DNA of 64,000 nt. Source: Trileptium ribeirensis. Lineage: Eukaryota; Nematoda; Enoplea; Enoplida; Thoracostomopsidae. The stretch lies in assembly GCA_030248225.1 (NCBI GenBank), contig JASANE010000851.1, positions 62,001-126,000 on the forward strand. Reading direction: 5' to 3'. The notes beneath the pieces were generated by a model that saw only the letters and a list, made by a program, of their open reading frames with translations, was not told where the DNA came from and did no database searches. Made by a program: the position numbers and the translations under genes. Shown here piece after piece: positions 24,201 to 33,338 of the stretch; position 1 is the first letter of the stretch; every line of letters starts with the position of its first letter.

Positions 24201-27088
24201 CATAACAAAACGTCAACCAAATAACATGACCGACCGTCGATATTTCCAAGATGGTGAGTTCAAAACAATCACTTTTATAGCGAATTAAAACTGATTGCTT
24301 GTCTTATCGCCAAGATGATAAATTCTGAGTGCTGAATATGTAATTCAAAGACACGTACACAAGCATATTGAGCACAACCTACAAAACCAGTCGAATATCT
24401 ATAGAGATTTCAAGCATTCCGCCATGGTACTGCGTGAATCAATATGTCCAGCCAGCTGAGTTATGCGTGTTAAAAGACGTATAACACACAGTGCCTAATC
24501 TCACCACTATATATATTAAAGACAGTAAAGTCTCTTTGCTTCGCTCATTATCTTACTTCACTACACTCAAAATTAAATTACTGTACAATTAAAACTACAT
24601 CATTTTATTGTATTACATTTAAAATAGAAATTAATACATTACATTTTACGTAACATATTCGCAAAGTATTTTATAATATGTTAAGTACATTAAATCACAA
24701 TTACCGTATAGAAACATTTGCAAGCCACTCCTCTATTGCTTAAGATGAAAACAAAACCCCTTTTGTACTGTGAGCACCGGTAGTGAAAAAGGACATTGAT
24801 AAATTTAATGCATTAGGCTTATATTATAAAGGCAATAAGTCATTCAGTTTTGAGTGTAGTGACTGAAACTAGCGAAGCGAAGAATTCTTACTAGCGGTAT
24901 AGCGAAGAATTGACAACGTCCTTTATTAGGTATTTAGGGTAACACACATAACTCAACTTTGGCTGGACGATTGGATTAGCGCGATGATTCATTTAAAACC
25001 TTGAAATATCTATTTATCGCCTTATCTAATCGGGCTTCGCGCTCAATTAAGTAGCCAAAGGGCTCAGATGGAAGAAAAAAGCTATTTCAGTTAAAAAGGA
25101 CTTTGAATGGGCCATGAGATTCAAAATACACGACAACGGCAATGTCCCATATTCTTCTAATTATATCGTGTTGTGTGGGGTTATCGGTGCAGATAACTAC
25201 ATGGTCTAATCGGTTTCGATTTGTAAAGCAACTCATCCTCTATATCCAGCTGCCACGGAATGTGATGTCATTACTTACAGTGCTATTTGAGTCAAAATGT
25301 GTTTCAAAGTTCTGGGCTCTCCAAATCGGGGGTGGGGGCCCCTGGCATTTTTCGGTTCTCCCTGGTTCAGAACAGGTGCCCCCCGGTTCATGCCCCCTGG
25401 TAAAATTTTGGGCTCCCCTCTTCGAAAATTTTTTATTTCCAAACGGTCCAAAGTACATAAAATTTGATCAAAATTTGTACTAAAATGCCGTTCTGAAGCC
25501 AAAAATTTTGCAAATTTTGTCAAAATTTGCTTCAAAATCGCTTTTTCTCTGCACCAAAACCATTTTGGCAGCCTTTCTGACATGATTTTTAACCGTTTTT
25601 CTCTTTGAAAAATGCCCCCTGGCAAAATCTGGCGCCCCCGGTTCGGAACCAGGTTCATGCCCCCTGGCAAAACTTCAGCAAATAGATAGCCCAGAAGGTG
25701 TCCCATGAAAACCAAAATATTTGAAGAGCGCCATATCTCCGTAACCCGCTCGAGCAATGTGGGTGTTTTAGGTCTGATTTTGTAGAGCAATTCATCCCTT
25801 ATGTTGCTGAAAATGGCGTGTTGTTCTCATTATTTACACTGCAGAATTTTGTCACAATGGTATTTTGAATGAGCCACTCTATATTTCCGTAAATGGTCAG
25901 GGTATGCAGTTGTTATTCCGGGCCACTGAGACTTGTGCTCAGAGACCCATTATAAGCTCCAACACCGCCTTGTCCACGGCCTTCCGAAGTGTGCGGGGGA
26001 ACATCGGGTCCCTCATATTCATCTTCGGGGAAAATTTCAAAGTGGGAGAGGGTTAAATTTTGCTTAAAAATGCAATATATTTAGATATTTCTATGAATAT
26101 ATATACTTCCGCTGTCGTACAATTATTTTCAGATAAAATGTTGTTTTAGCATTTGAAATAGCGACGTTACGAACATTTTGCATAGAGAACACGTCAATTT
26201 AGAGACATAAAATTCTTGGATTTAGTTAGATTGGATTCAGTGGGGCCGAATGGGGCGGACATGGGGGATTTGAAAGGTGGTTGTCTCCCACTGTGGACAG
26301 ACCAGTGAGAAGCACAGAACCGTGACTAGGAGTCAACCCCATGACTTTTGCAAATATCGATAATTTTTTGCAAAAAAAACTATGCAAAACTTTAACAATT
26401 TTTAACAAAACTAGAGAAAAAACGTCAATTCATTGGGTAAAATCTTGAAACAAAATTGACAAAAATAGATTGAAACGGAAAATTTGCGGTCAAAAGTGGG
26501 AGAAGGTGTCTTTTAGGGCTCACACAGCACCAGTGACGGATCAGTCCTTTCCCCTATAAAAAGCCCGGTATAGTGGTCGTTTTTATAAAGCAATTCATTC
26601 TCTAAATAAGTGCACATGGTATGCTACTATTGTCATTATTTACGATGCGGGGTCGGGTCAAGACGAGCTTTTAAATGGGCGCGTGCGTCCCAAACCACAC
26701 ATAAACGACAATATTTTCGTAACAGCTCGAGCTATATTGGTGTTATTAGTATTATCATTTTATAGAGCGATGTATCGATGCAAATTGTGAATCACTAAAT
26801 ACGCAATTAGCGGCTATATACCCTCAACTATTCAAGGAACATATATAGTTGATATTCGACTTATTTCAGGTTGATGCTCAATGTAACTGTGTACGTCTAT
26901 AAATTACATATTCAACACTCAGAATTCACCACTTACGCGATTAAACAAGCTAGTACTGATTTTACTGTTACAGCAACTAAAAATATTTAAATTTACCTGA
27001 TAGGACCAAACTGAGTAAGAGCCTCCAGAACATCTGCTTCTTGACAGTTGACAGGCAAACTTGATACTCGAACAACATGACCAGCCAT
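15489..27088 (-). CDS. HNRNPL: heterogeneous nuclear ribonucleoprotein L-like protein (partial gene, seven exons)
   Basis: Seven minus-strand exons join in phase: 27088-26997, 23145-23100, 22299-22261, 20875-20802, 17470-17398, 16642-16460 and 15552-15489, giving about 190 codons with no stop. All introns are GT-AG. Exons 1-4 build the first RNA recognition motif (VVRVSSLPVN opening, then FGPI-S-YIKL and ALVEFE). Exons 5-6 build the second, including ALVEF and SGCCTLKIEFAN. The SGCCTLKIE string is typical of hnRNP L rather than PTB, which has ACCTLRI. The family binds CA-rich RNA in the nucleus and controls splicing. The ATG at 27088 lies directly before RRM1, so the Gly-rich N-terminus of vertebrate hnRNP L is absent or encoded upstream. 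The expected linker, RRM3 and RRM4 were not located, so the gene is incomplete here. Introns 3 and 4 have been invaded by non-LTR retrotransposons. Confidence 0.88.
15553..17397 (-). other. introns 5 and 6 of the hnRNP L gene (around exon 6)
   Basis: AT-rich intron sequence on both sides of exon 6. I see no transposon or other coding sequence here. Confidence 0.6.
16460..16642 (-). CDS. HNRNPL: hnRNP L exon 6 (core of RRM2)
   Basis: Bounded by TGATTTTAG|AAA and AAC|GTAAGT. The 61 codons run from KVIRTICERAAPVIRI through ALVEFNSPDEARRVK to NGCDVFSGCCTLKIEFAN. The SGCCTLKIE string is the clearest hnRNP L signature in the gene. Confidence 0.9.
17398..17470 (-). CDS. HNRNPL: hnRNP L exon 5 (start of RRM2)
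   Basis: Bounded by TGATTTTAG|C and CCG|GTAAGT. The first base completes a serine codon. The rest includes CLIMFVLNATKSITP, matching the LLFTILNPLYSIT beta-1 region of hnRNP L RRM2. This exon lies just downstream, in gene orientation, of the CR1-like element in intron 4. Confidence 0.83.
17650..20130 (-). mobile_element. CR1/Jockey-like non-LTR retrotransposon, 5'-truncated and frameshifted
   Basis: Inserted in intron 4 of the hnRNP L gene, in the same orientation. The 5' end keeps only the tail of the endonuclease domain (GRSDHSSITFSI near 20070-20030). Three overlapping frames carry the reverse transcriptase: 20026 to about 19490, 19605-18865 and 18837-18061, with the C-terminal region (DCWNRLPSGVV) running to about 17907. 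RT motifs include RPVSLTS, QFGFLHKRST, YLDLKKAFD, SGVPQGSVLGP and FADD (near 18705). At least two frameshifts and an in-frame stop show it is dead. The limits are inferred: 20130 is where coding similarity ends and 17650 is a guess for the 3' untranslated end. Confidence 0.88.
17907..20026 (-). pseudogene. broken reverse transcriptase ORF of the CR1-like element
   Basis: The pieces read in order as endonuclease end, linker, fingers, palm and thumb of a CR1/Jockey clade reverse transcriptase. The catalytic FADD is intact. The region after palm (NDLGVWISEDLKSSKHC, then IRPRLEYASTCWCPY and VQRRATKLV) is typical of this clade. Breaks lie near 19500, near 18840-18870 and after 18061. Known relatives encode one ORF of about 900-1000 residues with an N-terminal endonuclease. 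Here most of the endonuclease is missing. Confidence 0.88.
20131..20801 (-). other. intron 4 sequence upstream of the retrotransposon
   Basis: AT-rich intron between the 5' end of the CR1-like element and exon 4. Nothing else is recognised. Confidence 0.5.
20802..20875 (-). CDS. HNRNPL: hnRNP L exon 4 (end of RRM1)
   Basis: Bounded by CTATTTTCAG|C and AAAG|GTAAGC. It reads QSGISIFGQSLFVTASQ and then a short linker ending in phase 2. It corresponds to beta-4 of RRM1 (IYIAGHPAFVNYS-SQ in vertebrates). Confidence 0.82.
21180..21260. repeat. (TA)n microsatellite
   Basis: An almost pure alternating TA tract of about 75 bp interrupted by a few C and A bases. It lies inside intron 3 of the hnRNP L gene. 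It explains the Ile-Tyr-rich minus-strand ORFs over this interval. Confidence 0.95.
21450..22115 (-). pseudogene. CR1-like reverse transcriptase fragment (C-terminal part)
   Basis: Minus-strand reading in intron 3 gives pieces of an RT thumb and C-terminus in the right order: NLDVIMCSDLKFSEHCS, LYRSLVRQHVKYAVNVW, then PYLERDIHAIERVQRHATRL and LQYLGLQTD. They are followed after a frameshift by FILVYKMLLADVDLD and finally RLEIHQNFFPHRVVLMWN. Several stops and frameshifts interrupt it. It is clearly diverged from the element at 17.9-20.1 kb, so it is an independent older insertion and not a duplicate. Confidence 0.82.
22261..22299 (-). CDS. HNRNPL: hnRNP L exon 3 (39-nt microexon)
   Basis: Bounded by TATTTAAG|GAA and GTG|GTAAGC. 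It gives 13 codons (ESQAARQCLNSSV), corresponding to helix 2 of RRM1. Both ends are in phase 0, so skipping it would keep the frame but remove helix 2. Confidence 0.8.
22730..22795. repeat. TA-rich microsatellite
   Basis: An irregular TATAATA and ATATATATAC tract in intron 2 of the hnRNP L gene. Confidence 0.8.
23100..23145 (-). CDS. HNRNPL: hnRNP L exon 2 (46-nt microexon)
   Basis: Bounded by TATTTTAG|C and GAG|GTTAGT. The first base completes a serine codon begun in exon 1, and the rest reads YIKLEEPGIALVEFE. The ALVEF part is the RNP1-equivalent beta-3 strand of RRM1, matching QALVEFE in vertebrate hnRNP L. Confidence 0.85.
23395..23470 (-). repeat. dispersed repeat family A, 3'-end fragment
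   Basis: The reverse complement (GTACGTCTCTCTAAATTAC, then TTCAACACCTAGAATTCACC) matches the end of the family A copy at about 26890-26935. It lies in intron 1 in opposite orientation. A second inverted fragment lies at about 24310-24380. Confidence 0.55.
24390..25022. mobile_element. foldback element in hnRNP L intron 1
   Basis: Arms of about 180 bp (24390-24570 and 24840-25022) are inverted copies. Landmarks are TTTCAAG, GTCCAGCC, GAGTTATG-GTGTTA, the TTCGCTTCGCT-like block and CACTACACTCAAAA. The central 270 bp is AT-rich without a frame. No clear target duplication was seen. It looks like a MITE-type palindromic element. Confidence 0.6.
25140..26960 (+). repeat. dispersed repeat family A, composite copy
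   Basis: A motif of the form GTAGAGCAATTCATCCTCTA-x-GCTGC is repeated imperfectly near 25220, 25780, 26590 and 26760. The block ends with CTGATATTCGACT, TTCAACACTCAGAATTCACC and GCGATTAAACAAGC (to about 26960). Closely related motifs and the same end occur at 43263-43890 in the same orientation. Between 25318 and 25680 is a local repeat of GCCCCCTGGCAAAAT. ORFs over this interval on both strands follow from these repeats. Confidence 0.6.
26997..27088 (-). CDS. HNRNPL: hnRNP L exon 1 (start of RRM1)
   Basis: Starts at the ATG in GAAAAATGGCTGG and codes for MAGHVVRVSSLPVN, then an acidic helix ending in QFGPI. It ends in phase 2 (TCAG|GTAAAT). The ATG is preceded by about 80 bp of AT-rich sequence with a TATATATG stretch. 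It aligns with the beta-1 strand and helix 1 of hnRNP L RRM1. Confidence 0.85.
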
Positions 27089-29039
27089 TTTTCACGAAAA
27101 CAATACTATTACTTTCAATAAATAGCACACATATATAATGAGTGTCCGTGAAGCTATTTACAGAAACATAATAAAACTTTATAGAAAAAACGGGAACGAA
27201 ATTCCTGTATATGTCAAACCATGGAGAAGATATTCTGTGGATACGTAACTAACAACCATTACTCGAAACCGAAAGAATAATTTTTAGACGCGTAGGTGTA
27301 TCCAACTTTATAATTATATAAGGCAAGGTTCTACTCTTTTATAAATTAAAATTCTAATAACTTACGAAGTTTGTCTACATCAGAATTTGAGCTATACTGT
27401 GTTAGCTGAATTTTTAACTAGCTCGCCTCACCAATGTCTTCTCAATGGTAGATAGTATCTGTGGTGGTAACGATCCTAAGATTCCATGAAAGCTTCAACA
27501 CGTAATTCATAAAGTTTCTGTATCTTACCGATTACAAGACAAATAAAAGTGTCATATAGCTAGCTACATAATGCACTGAATATAAGACTGTTGTGTTACA
27601 AATTAAATTAGTGTATTGCAAAAGCATTTAAATTCCAGGAGTCAACGAAAATTTTTTTATATGATAAAATTTGTGTATTTTTATGGCATGCATAACGTGC
27701 AATCGTCTGGCGCGTTACTATAACTAAAGCTTGAATTTTATGATTGTGCCATTTAATTTACAATGCCCTAAGGCAATTGAGGTAAATTTTTTATATCACG
27801 TAAAGTTCTATACAACTGTACGTTTCCTTAAGAATCAGGTTCCAACAATGTGAGTGAGGAGCTGAGCTCTTTTTCAACAAAAACCGAAAAATAAAAGAGG
27901 AGAATAACCATGAAAACTAAAACTATCGAATCGGAGGAAGCCCGAAGGAACTTAAACTAAAAAGCTAAAAATTTTACGAAATTTGGGGCTTTACCGGAAT
28001 GCATACCTTAGGGGAACCTAATATCGTCAAGAAGCAGTATAACGCGCATGATCTCTATGTCAGTTAACAATTTTTCATTTGAGCGTACGGGTATGGGCGT
28101 GAAAATGAAATGACGTTATCTGCAGCCGGATGAAACGGACTGAATCCAGTGACCTTCAGTTCTGCCGACTAGATTACACCATCCGCCTTCACCGCAGATA
28201 TAAAGCTGATATATTGCTCTTCCACATCTATAGGTTGACCCCAAAATGAATCTTAAAAAAACCTGCAACGTGAATTACAAAAATGCCTAAAATAAATAGC
28301 AAAGTAACTATTGTCAAAACACAAAGCAATAAGTATAACTATATATCCCATAAACAAAACAAACAAAACAACACGTTTAACGTTGTATTCGCTGTATTTA
28401 GCGGGGTAAATGTGTTACCCCAAATAGTCAGACGATGCTAAGCTATATAAACCTCTGCTAAAGGCACAGTACCCACAAAAGGGAGCCTGGGACTGAAAGC
28501 CAAAGGCACAGAAAACTTTCTAAAAATTTGAATTCGTATCCGGTGAATTTGGTTATAATTTTTTTATGGTCAAATTGGTAAAATTAAGAGTTCTTAAAAA
28601 ATTTGAAAATTAATTCCCTTAACCTACACTCCACTTCCCCTCCCCCATCGCGTAGCCCTTCCAGGACCTTCTCACCATAAACACAGCTTGGACAGTCCAT
28701 CACGCCTAAGCCAACGGAAGTTGAACACCCATGATGAGAGAGAATCGAGACGCGATCATATACCAAATATAGCAACCACTCGACAGAAACCTCGTTCTCC
28801 TATCTCAATATCAAACTTGGGTATCCAGCATCCGAAGTTCCGTTCAGTGGCTTATCCGTAAATCCTGAAGGTTGATACGTTATATCGTTAGAAAAAATAC
28901 ATCTTTGTTCGGGGGTCCGTAGGCCGGCAGCCCCCGCTTATGTTTAGGTTTAGTATATGTCTCAAATAAGAGCCTAAGGTCAGTATTAGGCTATGGCTCA
29001 GGCTTAGTATACCGAAAACGCAATGGCAAGCATTACATA
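27089..29039. other. 5' flank of the hnRNP L gene and intergenic sequence
   Basis: The first part should hold the hnRNP L promoter and any non-coding first exon; no individual site can be named with confidence. A short palindrome around GGGGTAAATGTGTTACCCC lies near 28402. From about 28900 there are TTAGGCTTA-like words also seen near 32200-32290. No gene is supported. Confidence 0.45.
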
Positions 29040-29047
29040 TAGGTCTC

Positions 29048-29327
29048 ATTACATATAAGTGGCCGCGTGGCCGAGTTGTTAGAGCGCCTGCTTCATAATC
29101 GTGAAGTTAGGAGTTCGAATCCAGTGGTCGTGCTCATCTCCTTGGGTAAGGGACTCAGCCACAATTGCTTCGCCGTACCTATGCGTTAAACAGGTACTAG
29201 ACTTTGGTTTAGGCGGATAAGATGATGGGTGGTGTAAAGGGCAATCATCATGGCCAGCCTACACACAATGCTTCGGCATAAACCCGGATTGTCACCTAGT
29301 GCCAATTGCATGTTTATACGACTTTTT
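29048..29327 (+). mobile_element. tRNA-derived SINE
   Basis: The head contains an A box (TGGCCGAGTTG, 29068-29078) and a B box (GTTCGAATCC, 29113-29122), with a CAT anticodon-like loop (TTCATAA) between them. The anticodon stem is mismatched, so this is a tRNA-like promoter and not a working tRNA. About 200 bp of unrelated body follows. TAGGTCTC occurs at 29040-29047 and again at 29328-29335, a plausible target duplication that sets the limits. Transcription by RNA polymerase III is the rule for such elements. Confidence 0.7.
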
Positions 29328-29335
29328 TAGGTCTC

Positions 29336-29829
29336 TCGGTACTAGGACCATTTCTGGCTCTAAGGGGTCCCAGCTGTGCCACGCTTCCTGTTGTGGTGCT
29401 CAGACGACCACGTCTTCTCCGACTCCCCTGTCAACTTAACGCTGACCTAAGGGAACCGGTTAGCTTAGCAGTCTGCTGACGGGTTTACCAGGGTGTTCGG
29501 CTTAGCTCCTATTTTTTCACATGTGCCAGTGATATGACAGCCCCCGCCGAGGGGCAATCCTTAAACCTGCTCACAGGCAGTAATTCTGACCCGGCTTTTT
29601 CCTCATTTGAAGTAACTTGTCAGACCTCCTCAATTTGGTATACGTCCCTTGAAAGATATTGTATCGTTTGCGATTCGCCATATGGTGATTTTCGGAATTC
29701 GAACACTGGTGTGGCAAATGTTACGTGCTGTGAATTGCTCACCGCTCCCGCGATAACCATAAAGGGGATATGATGGGTAAACTTCACTCGCGTATATCCC
29801 TCAATTGCCGTGTAGATGACCCTTTGATT
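29336..29829. other. unassigned sequence between SINE and degenerate array
   Basis: Moderately GC-rich compared with its surroundings. Short frames exist on both strands but match no family. It may be part of an older repeat next to the SINE. Confidence 0.4.
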
Positions 29830-30780
29830 TAAGGATAAGTAACTTTGGGGAGAAAAGTCGAGAGTTTTCGGGAAATGGGAAAATTGGAATTTTTTGCATA
29901 CAAAGGAAAAGTTGGGAATTTTTGGCAAACGGTAAAATAACGATTTTTTCGTGAACAGAAAATTCGGGAGTTTTTGAAAAAATCTCACGAATTGCCGGGA
30001 AACGGGAATAAGAATATCTGGGAATAGTAGGGAAGGAATATTTGGGATGTCGACAAACGGATATGAAACGTGAAAATCGCAAATTTTTCGGAAAAAAATT
30101 TGGGAGTTTTTTGGTAAAGGAAATGACGGAACTTTCCGGAAACGGAAATTTTTTTGATCTCCAAAATTCGGGGCTTTTTGAAAAGCAAACTCGGGAATTG
30201 TCGGGAAATTCGAAAATTTGTAATTTATTGAAACAGAAGATTCGACAATTTTTTGCGAAGAAAAGTTAGGAATTGTCGGGATCGCCTTTCGAAGGAAAAT
30301 TCAGGAATTTTTGGGAAACGAGAAAATTGCGACATTTTTGGAAGGAATACTTGAATATAGAATATAGGAAAAGAAAAAAAATTTTCATGAAACGGAAAAC
30401 ACATTTTACAACAAAAGTTCGGGAATTTTTGGAGGGAAAAGTTGATAATTATCCTGAACGCGAAAATGAGGAAGTTTTGATAAGGAAAAGTAAGCAATTG
30501 TCGGGAAATGGGAAAACCGGAAATTTTTGGGAAGGAAATGTCGGGGATATTCGGGGACGAAAATTTTTTGAAAACCAAAAATTCGGGAACTATTGGGAGA
30601 TAAAGTTAGGAATCATCGGTAACGCAAAAATATGGAATTTTGGGAGAGAAAAGTCGGGAACCGGCGAGAAACGTTAAAAATGGGGATTTATGGGAAGCAA
30701 AAGTCATCCGTTGTCGGAAAATCTGAAAATCGACAATTTTTGGAAATATAAAATTCGGCAATAGTTGGGAAGAAATAGCC
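29830..30780. repeat. degenerate purine-rich satellite-like array
   Basis: Words such as GGGAATTTTTGGGAAA, AATTCGGGAA and TTGTCGGGAAA recur many times at irregular 25-60 bp steps. The plus strand is rich in G, A and T-runs and strongly depleted in C. The resulting long open frames on both strands (for example 30225-30578 minus and 30273-30677 plus) are by-products of this low complexity. A related poorer array with GAATTTGAGAAA words lies at about 31380-31560. Confidence 0.75.
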
Positions 30781-31117
30781 GGCAGACGCATCCGGCAACA
30801 AAAATTGTCGGGAATTATAACTCATACATTACCGGTCGAGTATTACGTCGTAGTAGAATAATCCAGAAAAATGCATTAAGCCACCTCAACTCGTTGAGGA
30901 AAATTATAGCTTTTAGGAAACCTGTACGACGTAAGTCTACGGCGATGGTACGTTGTAGTGTGCTGTGGAATACAATATGTAGTATCGTTGTATTTGTGGA
31001 TTATTCGGGTTCTGCTTTTTTTGCTGAGAAGTATCACTGTACGTCTCGATTTGGCATACATTTTGTCCATCCTAAAATCGTTCTATTCAGAGCGAATATT
31101 AACCCTTTGTCTCAGTG

Positions 31118-31352
31118 TCAGCCTTCCTGGGGGACCTCACCAATCATACCAAATACTAGATAACGTGCGCAACAAATAAGGCCGGTTTCGAGCACACTAA
31201 ATGAAGCGCGCCTGCGACTTGGTCAACGTCATAGCGTAATGGTTCTGATCGACAAATATTATTAAATTACGAAACTCGCGGAAATTTTGGTTCACCCTTG
31301 CGGTTATGACGACCACGTTGTATGGTTATTGTGTTAGGAGGTTTCGCCATGC
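31118..31352 (+). repeat. dispersed repeat family C, copy 1
   Basis: Matches about 57303-57540 in the same orientation. Shared blocks include CCTGGGGG-CCTCA, GAAGCGCGCCTGCG, CACCCTTG-GGTTATGA and TCGCCATGCAGCTG. There are many substitutions and a small indel. No open frame is conserved between the copies. Confidence 0.65.
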
Positions 31353-31359
31353 AGCTGGG

Positions 31360-32970
31360 TGCTGTTATCACAGAATGACAGAAACCCAGTTAAATTGGCA
31401 AACTGAGAATTTGGAAAAAATTAAGAATTTGAGAAAGTAGGAACTTGAAAAACCAGCAAATAGGCTAAGTGGAAACATAAGAAAGTGTAAGACTGAGGAA
31501 CCTGCGGAAGCTAAAAAATTGAGAATTTCAGAAAAACTGGGATTGCGGGAAAATGATAAAATCTTCCGAAGTCACAAGGGAATAACGGGTACTTCGATGG
31601 GGCTGTCTGCTTCTGCGGAGGAGAAGACAAATCAACTGGTCGGCAGGGAAGGGATAGAGGGAGATCGTCAAGATTGAATAAAATTTCGAAAGTTTTTGTG
31701 ACTGAAATTTTTTTATTTTGGCAAATTTTTCTTGATTTTTGCCATATCTCTACAAATTTTTGACAATTTTCCTTTAATGTTTGGCAGCTTTTTTCCCCTT
31801 TTTGCCTATTTTTGCCAAAATTAGCCTATTTTCGCCAAAATTTTTCGCGCGCCTTCTGCGCAGGGGGTACGGGGATGGCTTTGGGGTGTGGAACCTCAAA
31901 AGAGACTGAGCTAAAACTCAGTGGAGATATTCGAAATCCGGAGGAAGTGTCCGGCAATCAGAGGGATAAACCCACTTTCCCTCTGTGAGCATCATAGGCA
32001 TAGCTTTCAAAGGCTTATAATATAAGGCCCTCCGACCCAACCTGGTTGCGCCGCAAAGGCATAAATCTATAGGCGTCCATATACGCCGATGCACCTTTCG
32101 GGGAGACCGAACGCCTAACTCTGACATCTGGTCCTCGGTTCTCGTGTGTGTATGGCCTTATTTTTAGTCTTACACTTCTACCATTATCCTCCAACTTTGT
32201 TTTAGTTTAACCGTTAGGCTTAGTCGGTTGGCCCAAGCCTTAGACTTATAGTCTCTTTATATGGCTTTGCTTTGGTATAAGCCTTAGGCGTGGTTAGCTC
32301 TTGTATACGTCAGAAATCTTGGGATCCAGCTCATGCGAAATTTTCAAGACCTATACAACTGAAGTTTCTAAATCTTTCAAAAGTATTTATTTTTTGGTAA
32401 CTTAATCACATAGCTACTGCAGTAGTGGCGATGTCTGGAAGGTTACCAATGTTTCAGGGTCGGTGCCAAGTAGGTGACCATGGTCCCGGGGCTTAAATCC
32501 CATTTTTCAGTTTTAAAATTTCTTTTTCAATAAATCATTTATTATATGGTTCCCTAGATTTGGTTCTTTCAAGACTTTTAGTTTTATAAAATTTTAGTTT
32601 CTAGTTCCTAAACTAATTGCATAATTTGGTATAATTATATTGTATAGCTAACCTGTATTTAGGAAGTTTTTATGTTTCTGATTCAGTCTTCGCTTGATCA
32701 TTGAGGAAGTGGTTGACATCCGGCATACAGTTAGTTCTATGTCTTAATTCAATTGTTTTGATTTTGTAATAACGGTTACCTAGCTAATAGTTCGAATCGG
32801 ATGTTTGTATTCTAACCGGAACTGAGTTACTTGTTTTATAGTTTTGCCGGAAATTATACGGGAGCGTTATGGTTTATTTGCAAAGGATGTGCCAGTTAAT
32901 TGGATTGCCATCTGATTCGTTTATTATAGCGCAAACAACTACGTTCTTGCTATCTGCTTCATGGTTATAT
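31360..32970. other. repeat-rich intergenic sequence
   Basis: Contains a degenerate GAGAATTTG-type array (31380-31560), TTTTTGCC-rich sequence (31720-31850) and TTAGGCTTA-like words (32200-32290). No gene is supported. Confidence 0.45.
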
Positions 32971-32973
32971 TAC

Positions 32974-33080
32974 TGAAAAGAAAGGCGTATACTCGGCTTC
33001 CTCGACATTATTCTTGAAAAGAAAGACCTGTACTCGGTTTCCTCAGCCATACTTCTCTAAACGAGACGCCTATACTCGGG
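32974..33080. repeat. short tandem repeat, about three 40-bp units
   Basis: Three imperfect copies of a unit with GAAAAGAAAG, a CTATACTCGG-like word and a TTCCTC end. It lies just upstream of the large tandem array. Confidence 0.6.
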
Positions 33081-33338
33081 TTTTCGCAGTACATGTCACA
33101 ACCCTGCAGAGTGAGGAGGGCGAATAGCTTGGATTGGAGCGCCATAGAGACAATTTTATTCACAGTAGCGGCACTTAGGTAAAGAACTGCTGCACAAATA
33201 GGTAACTTAAGGAACTACTACCTATCTTAATAATATTAACTCTTCCTCGATAAAACATTAGGCTCTATAAAACTCAGTATCAGGAGCGGTGTCTCCTTTA
33301 ATAGTCTTTAATAATACATAAAAATTGCGGCCTCAAGT

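Noticed and set aside
29059..29130. Functional tRNA-Met gene
   Set aside because: A and B boxes are good, but the anticodon stem pairs poorly and the acceptor arm does not close. A SINE body and target-duplication-like ends surround it.
30225..30677. Protein genes of 117 and 134 codons on opposite strands
   Set aside because: Both are produced by the C-poor degenerate array, are rich in Phe/Pro or Lys/Gly accordingly, and match no family.
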